A stretch of 64,000 bases of DNA, taken from Cytospora piceicola (Eukaryota; Ascomycota; Sordariomycetes; Diaporthales; Cytosporaceae). A program made the position numbers and the translations under genes. Below the pieces are notes generated by a model. That model did not search any database and was not told the origin of the DNA. It saw only the letters and a list, made by a program, of their open reading frames with translations. Positions 1 through 10,113 of this stretch are shown here, piece after piece; positions within the stretch are counted from its first letter, which is position 1, and every line of letters starts with the position of its first letter. Location of the stretch: positions 124,001 to 188,000 of the forward strand of contig JALQBC010000027.1 in NCBI GenBank assembly GCA_023375675.1, written 5' to 3'.

Positions 1-516
1 GATCATAAGTACGAAGGAGATGAAGAAGGAACGCGACTAGGGAAAGGAACACGGCTGACGTCCCATCGTCTTGGTGAACAGGCACTTCAAAAGCTCGCCG
101 GAGTTCGCAACTTCACACCCTTCTGGGCCAACCAGTACTTCCGTGAGATCAAGCGCAAGGTGAAGGCTCCAGAATTTCTGAACCTGTCTCCAGAGCTGAG
201 CAGTTGCAAAGTCGTCCTGGACGAGCTGACCCACCCGGAAGTCCGGCCGCTCAACCACTGGTTTCTGCAGCCTGTTGATGCGGTCGCACTCAACCTGCCG
301 ACATACCACGAGACCATCCTGCAGCCTATGGACTTGGGTACCATGAGGGAGAAGTTGGAGAACGGCGAGTACAGCGCGGCCAGTGAGTTCAAGGATGATT
401 TCGACCTCATGATCAGAAACTGCAAGACGTTCAACTGGAAGGGCGAGGCGTGCTACGTGGCGGGCGAGGAACTCGAGAAGGTTTTCGAGGACATGTGGTC
501 TCGGATTGGTTTCTAG
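1..516 (+). CDS. Bromodomain protein, 3' part (BDF1/BET-like), truncated by window edge
   Basis: The open frame runs from the window start to a TAG at 514-516 and gives about 171 residues. The last ~115 form one bromodomain: a ZA-loop region with NHWFLQPVD and LPTYHETILQPMDLGTM, the acetyl-lysine-pocket asparagine in MIRNCKTFN, and helix C ending at WSRIGF. Bromodomains read acetylated histone tails in chromatin; the sequence most resembles the second bromodomain of fungal Bdf1/BET proteins. The protein stops right after the domain, so the ET domain that normally follows in BET proteins is missing. A possible branch point (CTGAC, about 56) and AG acceptor at 80-81, in phase 0, suggest bases 1-81 may be an intron, with the visible exon starting at 82. 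The 5' part lies outside the window, so the total domain count is unknown. Confidence 0.8.
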   Translation, partial: DHKYEGDEEGTRLGKGTRLTSHRLGEQALQKLAGVRNFTPFWANQYFREIKRKVKAPEFLNLSPELSSCKVVLDELTHPEVRPLNHWFLQPVDAVALNLPTYHETILQPMDLGTMREKLENGEYSAASEFKDDFDLMIRNCKTFNWKGEACYVAGEELEKVFEDMWSRIGF

Positions 517-1084
517 CCATGGCACAGAAGTTCTTTGTCTTCGTCCACTTGATATCTATCATTCATACAGATTCAAGGATACGAGCTGAGCAGCCAGAAT
601 ATTTGACGGCTAGCCTGGCTGTGAAGCTGATGCATACACACACGACGATGTGGCTTCACGGGACATAGAGCAATATTCATTGATTCCACGGGCTCAGGAA
701 CCCTGCAATCTTATTGTTGTACCAAAGCCCAATAAGAAAGTGCACCCGTCCACAATATTCTTCTGTTTAATCCCATTTGAACAATGTCTTCGTTCATTCG
801 TTTATTACTTGCATAAGTAATATATAGGACGTCATTACATCAAACAGATCCGACTTATACCATATACTATGTAAGTGTGTCCAGCTCATACTTACCTAGG
901 GCACCCCCCCCCCCTTTCCAGTAAAAAACATATGTACCGTGGCTCCCCCTCACTCAGCATGTCATGTCAACCCTATCCCGCATCTGCAGGGCTTCCCACC
1001 GTCAAATCCGACAGCTGGCCGGGATCTTCACAAGCTTCCCCTCCATTAAGCCCAGCAGCATGTTACAGCATACATACCTTGATT
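517..1084. other. Intergenic: bromodomain 3' flank and RING gene 5' flank
   Basis: No supportable gene. It contains an 11-C homopolymer (904-914), a CCTAGG core (895-900) and the likely leader of the downstream RING gene. An in-frame extension of that gene reaches back to about 875 but has low complexity and is probably not translated. Confidence 0.6.
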
Positions 1085-1888
1085 ATGAGCTACGAAGGGT
1101 ACGACGAGCTTATTCAGTATATCGACTGCCAGCAGGAAGATGTCCAATCCTACGCTCGAGCAGTCCTTCATTTTATACAGTCATATCAGACCGAATATAC
1201 GACGTTTCAGAACGCTCTTGAGACACCCCATGCATTCGTTGAGGGCGTCATGGACGAGATCGGGGGAGGAACGTCTACCTCAGAACTGGCTGGTGACTTT
1301 AGGCGACAGTTCCACACAATGACTATCCAGGAGGGCTTGCCGGACCTAGATGTCATTATATCCGAGATCCGTGAGACGGGGACTTGGGAGAGACCTGGAG
1401 TCGAGGCGGATCAACCCCCAGCTGCCTCCATCAGGAGCTTTTCCTCGGGTAGTAGCGATGCGATTCCCACGCCCGAGGGCACCGACTCTTCAACACCACC
1501 ATCACCACCACCTGCACAGCACACGCCTCGGATTGAAGAGCCCGGTAACTACTGGCCGAATATCCAACTCTGGCTGGACTCGTCGCCGCCGGGTAGCCGA
1601 ACCGACGATGCCCGTCCCACAATCACGTGCACAATCTGTGGGGACGAGCTGGTGGTCGAGGAAGGAGGTCTCCAGCCCGCTAATGGCGAGCGCGAGAGGC
1701 TGTTCAAGTTGCGTTGCGGTCACGTTTTTGGGGTGGCTTGCCTCAAGGGCTGGGACGAGGCGGGCACGGGTGAGAGCGATGACAATGACGAGGATGAGAG
1801 TGTGACTAAGTGTCCTACGTGTAGGCAGCCCATCCTTAGGGACGAGCTGGTTGCACTTGAGGAGGCCGCAATCGCGAGTCTCGAGTGA
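1085..1888 (+). CDS. RING-type zinc finger protein (probable E3 ubiquitin ligase)
   Basis: Intronless ORF of 267 residues starting at the ATG of MSYEGYDEL. The N-terminal ~110 residues are helical and the middle is Ser/Pro-rich. The C-terminus has a RING-like module: CTICGDEL, then LRCGHVFGVACLKGW, an acidic loop, and CPTCRQPI. RING domains recruit ubiquitin-loaded E2 enzymes. Odd point: in CGHVFGVAC the position that usually holds a His/Cys ligand is Gly. This variant is common in fungal RING-like proteins, so ligase activity is likely but not assured. The frame stays open upstream to about 875, but the first 70 codons there look like untranslated leader and the 1085 ATG opens the structured part. 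No substrate can be named. Confidence 0.75.
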   Translation: MSYEGYDELIQYIDCQQEDVQSYARAVLHFIQSYQTEYTTFQNALETPHAFVEGVMDEIGGGTSTSELAGDFRRQFHTMTIQEGLPDLDVIISEIRETGTWERPGVEADQPPAASIRSFSSGSSDAIPTPEGTDSSTPPSPPPAQHTPRIEEPGNYWPNIQLWLDSSPPGSRTDDARPTITCTICGDELVVEEGGLQPANGERERLFKLRCGHVFGVACLKGWDEAGTGESDDNDEDESVTKCPTCRQPILRDELVALEEAAIASLE

Positions 1889-2295
1889 GGCCCTGAAATG
1901 GGCAAGTTCTATTACTGACAGACCCTGTGAAAGCCTAGGAGTTGAAGACATATATAGGAATATCATTTTATGTATAACTTCCGACCTGCAACATGGGTTT
2001 GGCTTCGTATGTTTTACCTAGGTATCCTGGGCTTCCGTCCATGGCCTTGTAAGTGTTGCTCGTGTTCCTCTTGGTACTGTATCAGCGTCCGCCCTCAACT
2101 GTGTATGTTCCTCTCTGTGTCAAGCTCCGAAATTCTCTTGCAGTCCAACGGCTCTCGTTCTGCTGAAATTCCTTCGTCCCGTATCCATGAAATCTAGACT
2201 GGAGTTCTGGGTGCCATGCAAAAGATAACCGGTATAGGTCAAGAGCCAAAAACTCAACACCACCATAACGATGATGGAAGAACAGCAAAATGTAA
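1889..2295. other. Intergenic between RING gene and tRNA-Arg
   Basis: No gene seen. It holds one perfect TACCTAGGTA palindrome at 2015-2024 and a T4 tract (minus strand) at 2287-2290 that would end tRNA transcription. Confidence 0.6.
2287..2290 (-). terminator. Short oligo-T, candidate Pol III terminator of tRNA-Arg
   Basis: On the minus strand a TTTT run begins 6 nt past the tRNA discriminator base. Four T is the minimum usually effective for fungal RNA polymerase III, so this is plausible but weak. Confidence 0.4.
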
Positions 2296-2367
2296 TGATC
2301 TGTGCAGGGGTCGAACCTGCAATCTCCTGATTCGTAGTCAGACGCCTTGCCATTGGGCCAACAGACC
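2296..2367 (-). tRNA. tRNA-Arg (anticodon ACG)
   Basis: The 72-nt minus-strand sequence folds as a full cloverleaf. The acceptor stem pairs GGTCTGT with ACAGATC and the discriminator is A. The D arm has a 3-bp GCC/GGC stem. The anticodon stem TCTGA/TCAGG encloses the loop CTACGAA (anticodon ACG). The T arm pairs GCAGG with CCTGC around TTCGACC. A34 would be edited to inosine and read CGU, CGC and CGA. There is no intron and no encoded CCA. The A and B box promoter regions are intact. It stands alone, as fungal tRNA genes usually do. Confidence 0.95.
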
Positions 2368-3169
2368 AATTGTTGTAAAATGCGTCGCGGGCAATACTGA
2401 TGTCCCTGAGTCGTAACACCACGATGCCCAGGTGGGGCGGTCCCGTGGCTCTTGGGCCGACGGCGGTGACATTTCCAGTAGAGACGACAGGAGCAATGGG
2501 ATTATGTGCTTTCAAATCATCTTGAAAGTGTGGCGAGCTAAAACGGTTGTAGTACGACGCAGTACCCGAAAATTCAACGGCGGACAGCAGGAGGTGCAGG
2601 AGCAATATGGTCGACATTACACTGCTTTGGTTACCTAGGTAGATCTGACACTTTATCATGCGTTCTACTTGACTACGCACTGTTGTCTACTTTGCAGGAA
2701 AGTAACGGCCACAGATATGTCGCATAGTACCGCCCGTTTGATTCTGAGTCCCCATGTCCTTCCTTCCATGAACTTCACTTGGTCGTTGTCCTTGAAGACA
2801 ACTTCGTATATTGCTCCAAAGACATTGCTCCAAAGACAGAAGTTCATAGTCTTTAATTATACTCTGCCTACTCTGCCTCCATTTTTCATGCTTACAATTT
2901 TCACCTCCACCCTCGAATTATCTCTACTTTTACCTCACTAGGTCTCGACGTCCTTACCAGTGTACATCTTCATATGTCTCTCTCCAAGTCTCCGCGGCCT
3001 TGTGGAACCCATGTCCTTCTCTGGTATATCATGTTCGCGAATAGAAGAAAATATAACGAACCATCCCCTCGTCTTTCAGGAATCCATACCCACCTTATAA
3101 CCCCAGTATTGGCGTGCAGGTCGACCGTGTCCTCCTTGAGCAAAATGTTCACTTAGTCTTTGTTCACAG
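2368..3169. other. Intergenic between tRNA-Arg and kinase pseudogene
   Basis: No gene supported. Contains a second perfect TACCTAGGTA palindrome (2632-2641). The lower end may include decayed 3' sequence of the adjacent kinase pseudogene. Confidence 0.5.
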
Positions 3170-4390
3170 GGAACGGTTCAAGCGGTGCGACACCCCCGTA
3201 GCCGGAAGTCGCTTCTCAGGCTCGAAAGCTAGCATCTCCTCGAGGAGCATCCACAGAAGTTCTAGCTGCTCAGCTGGGGACTCCTTACATGCAGGTTTCT
3301 CCACCTCTCCGCGGAGCGTCTTCGTATGCATTCCCTCATCTCACCATCCCTCGATGATTTCATGGTGTTTCACCTGGCCGTTCTCTCGGTACCCATACTT
3401 CTTATCGTAACGGCCTCTCCAATGCGGATCTCATATACAGGAAAGAAGAAAACAATTTTTTCCTACAAGCGATGAAGAAGATCGAGCAGGCGAACTGCTA
3501 GATCTCACTCATAGCCGAGGCGGAGTACTCAGAGCAGAGCTGCACCGGGAAGTAAGGAAAGGGTCCGCCCAGCGATGAGCGCGGCTGGTTGGCAAAGGAG
3601 GCCTCGCCCAAGTCCACGATCCGAATATCCAGGCGTTGGAAAGACTCTGGGAAGCTGAACCCGGAGGAATCAAGAATTTGCATCACCCGCTTGGACGCGT
3701 GTAGTGAGTAGACGCCATTAGGCAGCCTGAGTCTCTCCGTTCGATGAGGCCAAACATGGCAAACAACGCTGTGGAAGGGAGCAAAGAGACATCCGGGAGC
3801 TCGAAGACGATGTTTTCTGGGGTGAGATCTCTCCATGGTTGTCAGTTGACTGGAACATCTCTCAACTCAGGGGGTACAAGTCTTACCTACGGCCCCCCCG
3901 GAGCCCCCTTACCTCAGTGGCACATCCCATCATCATGCAGGAACACCAACCACTCGCTCTGTTGACACAATGATAACGTGCAGCTGCCGATAGCCCTCGC
4001 GAGACATCATAGTTCTCCAAGCTCGGAGCAAGGACCGGCAAGACGAGGCATTGGTGTATGCCGTTGGGGCCGGTAACATCAAACTTGTCGCGCAGAGCGA
4101 TGATATCGGGATGTTCATACCTAACAAGGTCCCGGAGGTACATCAAATCCTCACCTCCCTGCAATCTGGCCTGCAATTTGTTCCGGATGCATGAGCGCAG
4201 AGTATCTTGAGCGCAAAGTATCGCATGTCGGGGGCGCTGGCCTTTCCCAACCAGACCCAACGCTATGCTCTTGTACTGCGTTGCCATGCCCCTGCCTGGG
4301 TGGGCACTGATAAATACCTGTGACCTGCTTCATTGGTACCAACAGCTGATCCGGAGGCTGGTCTCCGCTTCACTAAGACCGGCTCGTCAC
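3170..4390 (-). pseudogene. Decayed SRPK-like serine/threonine protein kinase
   Basis: Reading the minus strand in all three frames recovers kinase segments in the correct order but in different frames. They are: a start-like GHRYLSV (~4340); a glycine-loop/strand-3 region VWLGKA...YFALKILCAH (~4255-4170); EHPDIIALRDKFDVTGPNG...CLVLPVLAPSLE (~4110-4010); FLHDDGMCH at a GT donor (~3930); GDLTPENIVFELPD after the intron (~3825); the metal-binding region IRIVDLGEASFANQP (~3625-3570, DLG in place of DFG); and a C-lobe segment ELLWMLLEEMLAFEPEKR (~3265-3200). At least three frameshifts (near 4175, 3990, 3735) and several stops separate them. The order resembles fungal SRPK-type kinases. With breaks in both lobes it cannot make an active kinase. 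I have not rebuilt the ancestral protein. Confidence 0.75.
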
Positions 4391-4605
4391 TGTCGTCCCT
4401 CGTATCTAAGGCTGCAAGCAGCCAGCTTGCAAACAGCAAGGACGTCATGAGGAAGGAGAGGAAAACGGAAGGCTGGTCCTTTAGACGGCTAAACACAATG
4501 AAACTACTGGAAACGTAGGTGAATAAAGGGATATTGTTCGGCAAAGGTAACAACTGCATTGTTCGATTATCGGTTCATCAAAAACCAAGAGCAACATACG
4601 CCCGC

Positions 4606-6477
4606 TTAGTTCTTCAGCTCATGCACAGGCTCGGATGTGGTAATGGCATCACCAGCAGTCTTCTCCTGCCCGCTCTCACTCGTCCGGCTCTCTGGCTCCT
4701 CCCTCCCAATGACCTCATCCCTCTCTTCTTCCCTCCAGAAATCCTTCTTTCCTTTCGTCAGGCGCCTCATCCAAGGTGGCAGCATGCCACCGGGGATCCT
4801 GTAAGACCATGGATCTTTCTCATCTTTGTTCGGGGGGACTATGCGTCCGCCGCTGACCTTCTCCAACACCCACACCGTCGTGTTCAGCACGATGTAGGTG
4901 CAGACACCGGCGATAAGACCATCAGCGATGGAATAAGTGAATGGCATGAGCGCAATGGTGACGAAGGCCGGGATGCTGTCGCCCGGGTAGCGCCAATTGA
5001 TCTCCGTGACGGACTTGACCATCATACTGCCGACGAGGACAAGGACACAGCCAGTTGCCCAGGGAGGGATTGATGCAAAAATGGGTGCGAAGAAGATCGA
5101 GATGAAGAAGCAGACGCCGGTTGTCATGGCTGTCAGGCCAGTCTTTCCTCCTTCTCCAATTCCAGCACCGGATTCGACGAAGGCGGTCACGGGTGGCGTG
5201 CCAAGGATGGCGCCGATCGAAATGGAGATGGAATCAACCATATAACTGTGCATGACACGGTGTTAGTGGCCTGGTGGGACGTGGGATGTGTAATGAAGAG
5301 TGACTTACGCCATAGTAGACCCCTCGAAATCCTGCGTGACAGGATCGACCAAATCAGCGTATCGTGCCATGGAGTACAGTGTACCGGTGGTGTCGAGGAT
5401 ATCGACATAGAGGAAAGTAATGAGAGCCAGACCGAACTGGCCACCGTAGCCCGCAATGTTCCATTGCTGTACATCCAAGACCTTAGAGATCTTGTGGAAG
5501 CCCACCACTTGTTTGAAGAATTCGAAGTTGTCGTCGCCCACCTCGGTATACGGGAAATAGGTAACCGAAGTAGTCCTTGGCCACGAGATGATGGATACAA
5601 GGATAATACCAAACAAGATGGCACCCTTGACGCGGTAGATCATCAAAAGACTCGTGAGGATACCGCCGCAGAAAATTCCCACCCACATCATGGGACTTCT
5701 CATCTTCCCGCTACCCGGGCAGAGTCCAGTATCCGGGTCACGCAGCGCGTCTAAGCAACCGGCCAGTTCCATCGGGGTATCGGTCGCACCGACGACGAGC
5801 CCGATGCCCTCGCTGTAAGTCAGGCCGATGAGCGTGAGGAAGAGACCAATGCCGACGGAGGTAGCGAGTTTGATAGACCGGGGTATAGCTCGTGCAAGCC
5901 ACTGGCGCATTCCGAACAGGGCAAGGGCGAAGAAGATCCAGCCTTCGACGAAGATGGCCGTCACAGCGATTTGGTAAGGGACTGTACCCGTGCCATGGTA
6001 ACCGACTACCGTGTACGCGAAGTACGCATTAAGGCCCATACCGGGAGCAAGCCCAACAGGACTGCAGAATGTCAGCCACTGAGCCTAAACCAGTATTTTG
6101 GGGGAGAAGGAGACTCACAGATTAGCAAATAGCCCCATACAAAATGTTGAGAGTGCACTGATGGCTGCTGTAGCGGTGATCATGTCGCGCTTGATCTCGT
6201 TGACACACAGCGCATATTCCGTGTTGGTATCACAGATTGGGTCTGCAGCGCCGCCATTGCACACACAAGTGCCTCCGGTATCAGCAACAATGCTAGCGTT
6301 GACCGCGATGATGTACGCCATCGCAAAAAAGGTGGCGAGACCAGCACGGATCTCCGTGAAGAAGTACGATCCGCGGCGAGCCTTCTTGTGACCGCTTCCA
6401 TCGAGCCGGAACCAGTGTCCCACAGGACTCTTTGCCACTTTCTGGTTAAAGGTGTGCATCCATGCCATCTTGGCCAT
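4606..6477 (-). CDS. azgA: AzgA-type purine (hypoxanthine/adenine/guanine) permease
   Basis: Model: complement(4606..5245, 5309..6061, 6119..6477), 583 residues, the usual length for the family. Both introns have good splice sites (GTGAGT/CAG and GTAAGT/CAG), and codon phase is kept across each (ANL-PVGLAPG and TMA-YMVDS). The protein begins with the family N-terminus (VAKSPVGHWFRLDGSGHKKARRGSYFFTEIRAGLATFFAMAYII) and has roughly 12-14 hydrophobic spans, including GLNAYFAYTVVGYHG, DILDTTGTLYSMA and GAILGTPPVTAFVESGAGI. The last ~70 residues are a hydrophilic cytosolic tail rich in Glu and Lys. AzgA proteins are proton-coupled plasma-membrane importers of purine bases. An extracellular loop holds five Cys (TCVCNGG, PICDT, YALCVN). 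The start ATG at 6477 is followed by MAKMAWMH, as in homologs. Confidence 0.93.
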
Positions 6478-8618
6478 CGTGGATGAGGTAAGGGATGCTC
6501 AAACGAGCAACCTCTGTGGAAAGTGCGTCCCGCAGAGTTTGTCTGTTGTAAGACAACGGCGGTTGGTTACACCGGCAGGCTGCGTGTCGAGGTCTTCGGA
6601 GGTATGGGGCACCTGGGCAAGATGTGCACTCGAGAAGACAACGACGAGAGACAAGGAGAGCCTGATGAAAGTTCCAACAACACAGCCAAAGAGTTGAGGA
6701 AAGATTGGAGAGTGAAGGAAATAAGCATGTCGAACCCACCTATCTTATATATACCCAAGTACCCTCGATTCCGCACATGGGCGAGATCCTACAACTGCGA
6801 GGTGGTAACCGCGAACTGCCACATCAGGTCGGTATCCAATAGACTTCGAGCTTGGCATGTGTGCCGCTCTTATCAGGCCCCTTGGCGTTGAGGAATTGGG
6901 CCGTGCCGGGGGGTCGGAACACTTGCAGTCTAACCCGCAGGCGTCAAAGGACTTGTTGCTAAGATGGGAATAGCGAATGCCTTTCTGTCTTGGCGATGTG
7001 GGTGGCCAAGATATGATATTTTGAAATGGCGCCGAGGGACTGGTTTGCTGGAATGATAAAATGATAGCAGATCATCATGGGGAGGGACGGAGAAGACGAA
7101 TTATCCATCTGATGTTCGGTAACTGCGACATAGTTGGAAGCGGCCACCTCTCAGTCGCTTGTAAGTGAGTGTGACAATCCTCGCGTGCGCCCACGCTGTT
7201 ACTCCAAAGCAGATACACGCGCTACTTGCCTGAATCGCCGCCCACCCACAGCAGTGCGTTTGTGGACAGGCGCCACCGTCGCTCCGGCGTTGCCAAGACG
7301 TTCCAGAAGGTCGATAGGATAAGGCGCCGCACGACTTCAGCTGGTCTGATCCGCATGGTGATATGTAACTGATTTTACACATACGGTATATGGTTAGCGT
7401 CCACATTAATTGATATCGAGCCGCTCTCCAACGAAACAGGCATACATCGGCCGGGTCCCATCAAGTTGTCTGGTGAAGGCCCCTTCATTGATTGGCAGCC
7501 AGGTCAACTATCGGCTCATTCCGGGATCCCAATATTTCACCCCCGAAGGTGTTGGTACTGGCTTCTGGTATAGACAGAGGCATGGGCTCGCCACTCCCCG
7601 TCAGCTTGGGCGCACCGGCTGACGATATGGCTTGTCAAGTGGCAGCCGATAATTATTTGAAGAGCCGCCGTTTGCGGAACGAGACATCGTAAGGATTAAA
7701 TGCCCGACAATGTCTTGCCCCCTGGTGTCTCACGTCTAGCCTGGGACACATCCACGATGGTGGTTAGCCAGGACGGTGTAAGTCGTTGAAGAATCCGGCC
7801 AGGTGGTCCAGATACCATTCGTTCCGTATCTGCTATGTATGCAGGCTAGATCTTTGGACAATTGGCTGTAGAGTACCGCTATCCGTTATCAAAGATTTTG
7901 CGGAGCTGAATTTCAAGCTTGTACATACTTCATGTCTGCGACCAGTTGGCATGGTAGTCATTTTCGCAAAGAATGTGTCGTCAGTCACGCCGGCCCGATT
8001 ATCTCACTGTCAGAATTGTCTACGGCGTCAGAACACACCACGAATCGAGTCAGCTCCACAAGCTGCCGTCATCGTCCCTCGTGCTCGTAATCTGCGGCCT
8101 GCGAATGGTGTGCAACGAGCTCGTCCGGCTCCCCGTCGCCAAGGTATGGGGCGTTGTTTTAGGGTTAAGGCTGGAGGGAGGCTCGTTCGCTGCACGACTG
8201 GATTCGTGTATGCATCCTTACAATGCCCGCCAAGCCCAGTAGACTCTCAAGATTGGTGTCAATTAATACTCCTTATTATAGGGATATAGCCAGGTTGTAA
8301 CGAAACATTGCGATTGTAGGCCTCGGTCGCCAGTGCAAGTTCTCGTGGGTCATCTGGGCGACCCTAACCCTACCATCCTGACCCACATAGCGAGGTCGGC
8401 GCGGAAGAACCGGCTGGCCGCAATGCGAAAATTTGCATTGTTTTCCTTCTTGCATCACCGCGCGTTTCTTCAATCTTTCACCTTTTCACTCCTCGGGCAC
8501 GCCCCCGACACAAAGCTGCTACTCCACGACCTTAATGATGCATATACGACAATAATACCTCTCAATTCCTACCTATCTATCTTTTTCCATTCAATCCCTC
8601 ACCTTATACCCCGCCACA
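6478..8618. other. Intergenic between azgA and mS45 (divergent promoters)
   Basis: About 2.1 kb between two divergently transcribed genes. The ORFs here are short, lack splice-phase continuity and match no family I know. A pyrimidine-rich stretch at about 8,440-8,615 is the likely promoter/leader of the mS45 gene. Two CCCTAA units at about 8,361 are too few to be telomeric. Confidence 0.55.
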
Positions 8619-9848
8619 ATGCCCCCTCGGCTACCAACACAGTCTTTGCAGCTCTGCTGCGCGGAGCTGTCAAGCTCCTGCAGCTCAGTAGCTACAGCTG
8701 TAGCAAACCCTCTAGAGCGCGCACTGCTCTCCTCCACCTCCCCATCCTCCTCCAGATCCTTCTCCACAACAGCAAGCCGGGAACGGAGAACAGCACCGCT
8801 TGCAAAACAGCGGATGCAAGAGTGGCTGAAGAAGAACGGCAAAGACCTGAAGACACACACACCAGGCCAGGTGAACTATCTTGGCGGCGAGAAGGGTTCT
8901 AGGTTAAGACCGTTCCCTTCGAACCCCGCCTTCATAAGTCAGCCTGTGCTCTCCGAGGAGGCGCGCGAGCTGATCTGGCACAAGGTCATGGTGAACTGGG
9001 AAGGCATCAAGGCTGTGTCTGCTGAGCTCGGCGTTGACCAGAGGAGAGTGGCCGCCGTGGTGAGGATGAAGGAGGTCGAAAAGGACTGGCAGAAAAACGT
9101 ATGTATCCATCCAATCTTTTAGCCCCTCACCCCTCTTTTCTATGATGATACACATAAAATTCGATTAGTCTTGAAGACAGCTCATACAACACATGGTTAC
9201 AAAATTAGCTTTGCGAGCCTCTCTGATTGGAAACACAACCCATTGTTCATGTCACACCTAAAACTTGACTTTGGCAACTGCTGACATTGGTTACCTTCGC
9301 AACAGGGCATCAAACTAGCAAAACCATATTCTAAAGCTGTTCTCGAGATGGTTCCTACACACAAATACCCTGAGGACCAACCCAAACAAGCTCTCGAGCC
9401 TATCAATGAGATCCATGTCCACAGTCACACGATGCAGCAGCTCTTCGTGCCGACTTCTGAGTCACGGGAGTTCACGCGTGAGGACGCGGCACAGGCTTTC
9501 CATCACACAATGCTGTCTCCAGATAAGCGCATACCACATCCTGAGTTGGTGCAAATGGAGCGTCGGATAAAGGATGGTATGAAGGAACTCAAGAGCTGGA
9601 ATGTGTTCAAGGACGAGGCGAAGCAATCTGAGCAGGCCAGGGACGCGAGAGTCGCACGGAGGGCGGAGCTCGAGCAGAAGAACACCATGACGGTGGCAAC
9701 GGATCGGTTCGAGTTCCGGATCAAGACGATCAGCGCCGATGATGTGGGCAAGCATGGCAGGGCCAGGGGAGGTGTTGGCTGGAGGTACGGTATTCCTTAC
9801 GAGGACCGGAAGAAGAACCAAGTCAAGATCCCCACAAGGATCGATTAG
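8619..9848 (+). CDS. Mitochondrial small-subunit ribosomal protein mS45 (Bot1/MRPS35 family)
   Basis: Model: join(8619..9098, 9306..9848), 340 residues. The 207-nt intron has a GTATGT donor after codon 160 and an ACAG acceptor, phase 0 (KDWQKN-GIKLAKPYSK). The N-terminus is Ser/Leu/Arg-rich with few acidic residues up to RSFSTTASRERR, a typical mitochondrial presequence. The mature part carries the family features PLAKQRMQEWLKKNGK, SEEARELIWHKVM...GIKAVSAELGVDQRRVAAVVRMKEVEKDW, and a C-terminal RFEFRIKTISADDVGKHGRARGGVGWRYGIPYEDRKK. This is the Pfam family named eukaryotic mitochondrial regulator (fission-yeast Bot1), now placed in the mitoribosome small subunit as mS45. It acts in the matrix in translation of mtDNA-encoded respiratory subunits. 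It is convergent with the phosphatase gene, 265 bp away. Confidence 0.88.
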
Positions 9849-10113
9849 ATACCCCCATCAATGGTCTGGAACGGCCGGCGACCAGGGTGGAATATACCTT
9901 GTAACACTGTACTATATGGGAGACCTTGTGTATCTCCAGCAATATTGGGGTTCATCTCAAGGGCTCCGGGAACGGAGCGTGTATTCTGGCCTCACCCAAA
10001 GGCCAATCTTCCGTGGCATTGCATGGCTTTGTCGCGAAATTTCGAAATCTCGAAATCTTCAAGTTATTGAGCCAAGTCTCTTTGTGTTATTCACCTGACC
10101 GTCTTGTGAAGCA

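Noticed and set aside
2120..2680. 186-codon minus-strand ORF
   Set aside because: It runs straight through the tRNA-Arg gene and has no coding character.
4263..4559. 98-codon ORF with a signal-like LLFASWLLAALD start
   Set aside because: It overlaps the start of the kinase pseudogene in one of its shifted frames; the hydrophobic start looks accidental.
8355..8370. CCCTAACCCTA, telomere-like
   Set aside because: Only about one and a half units, within ordinary intergenic DNA between housekeeping genes.
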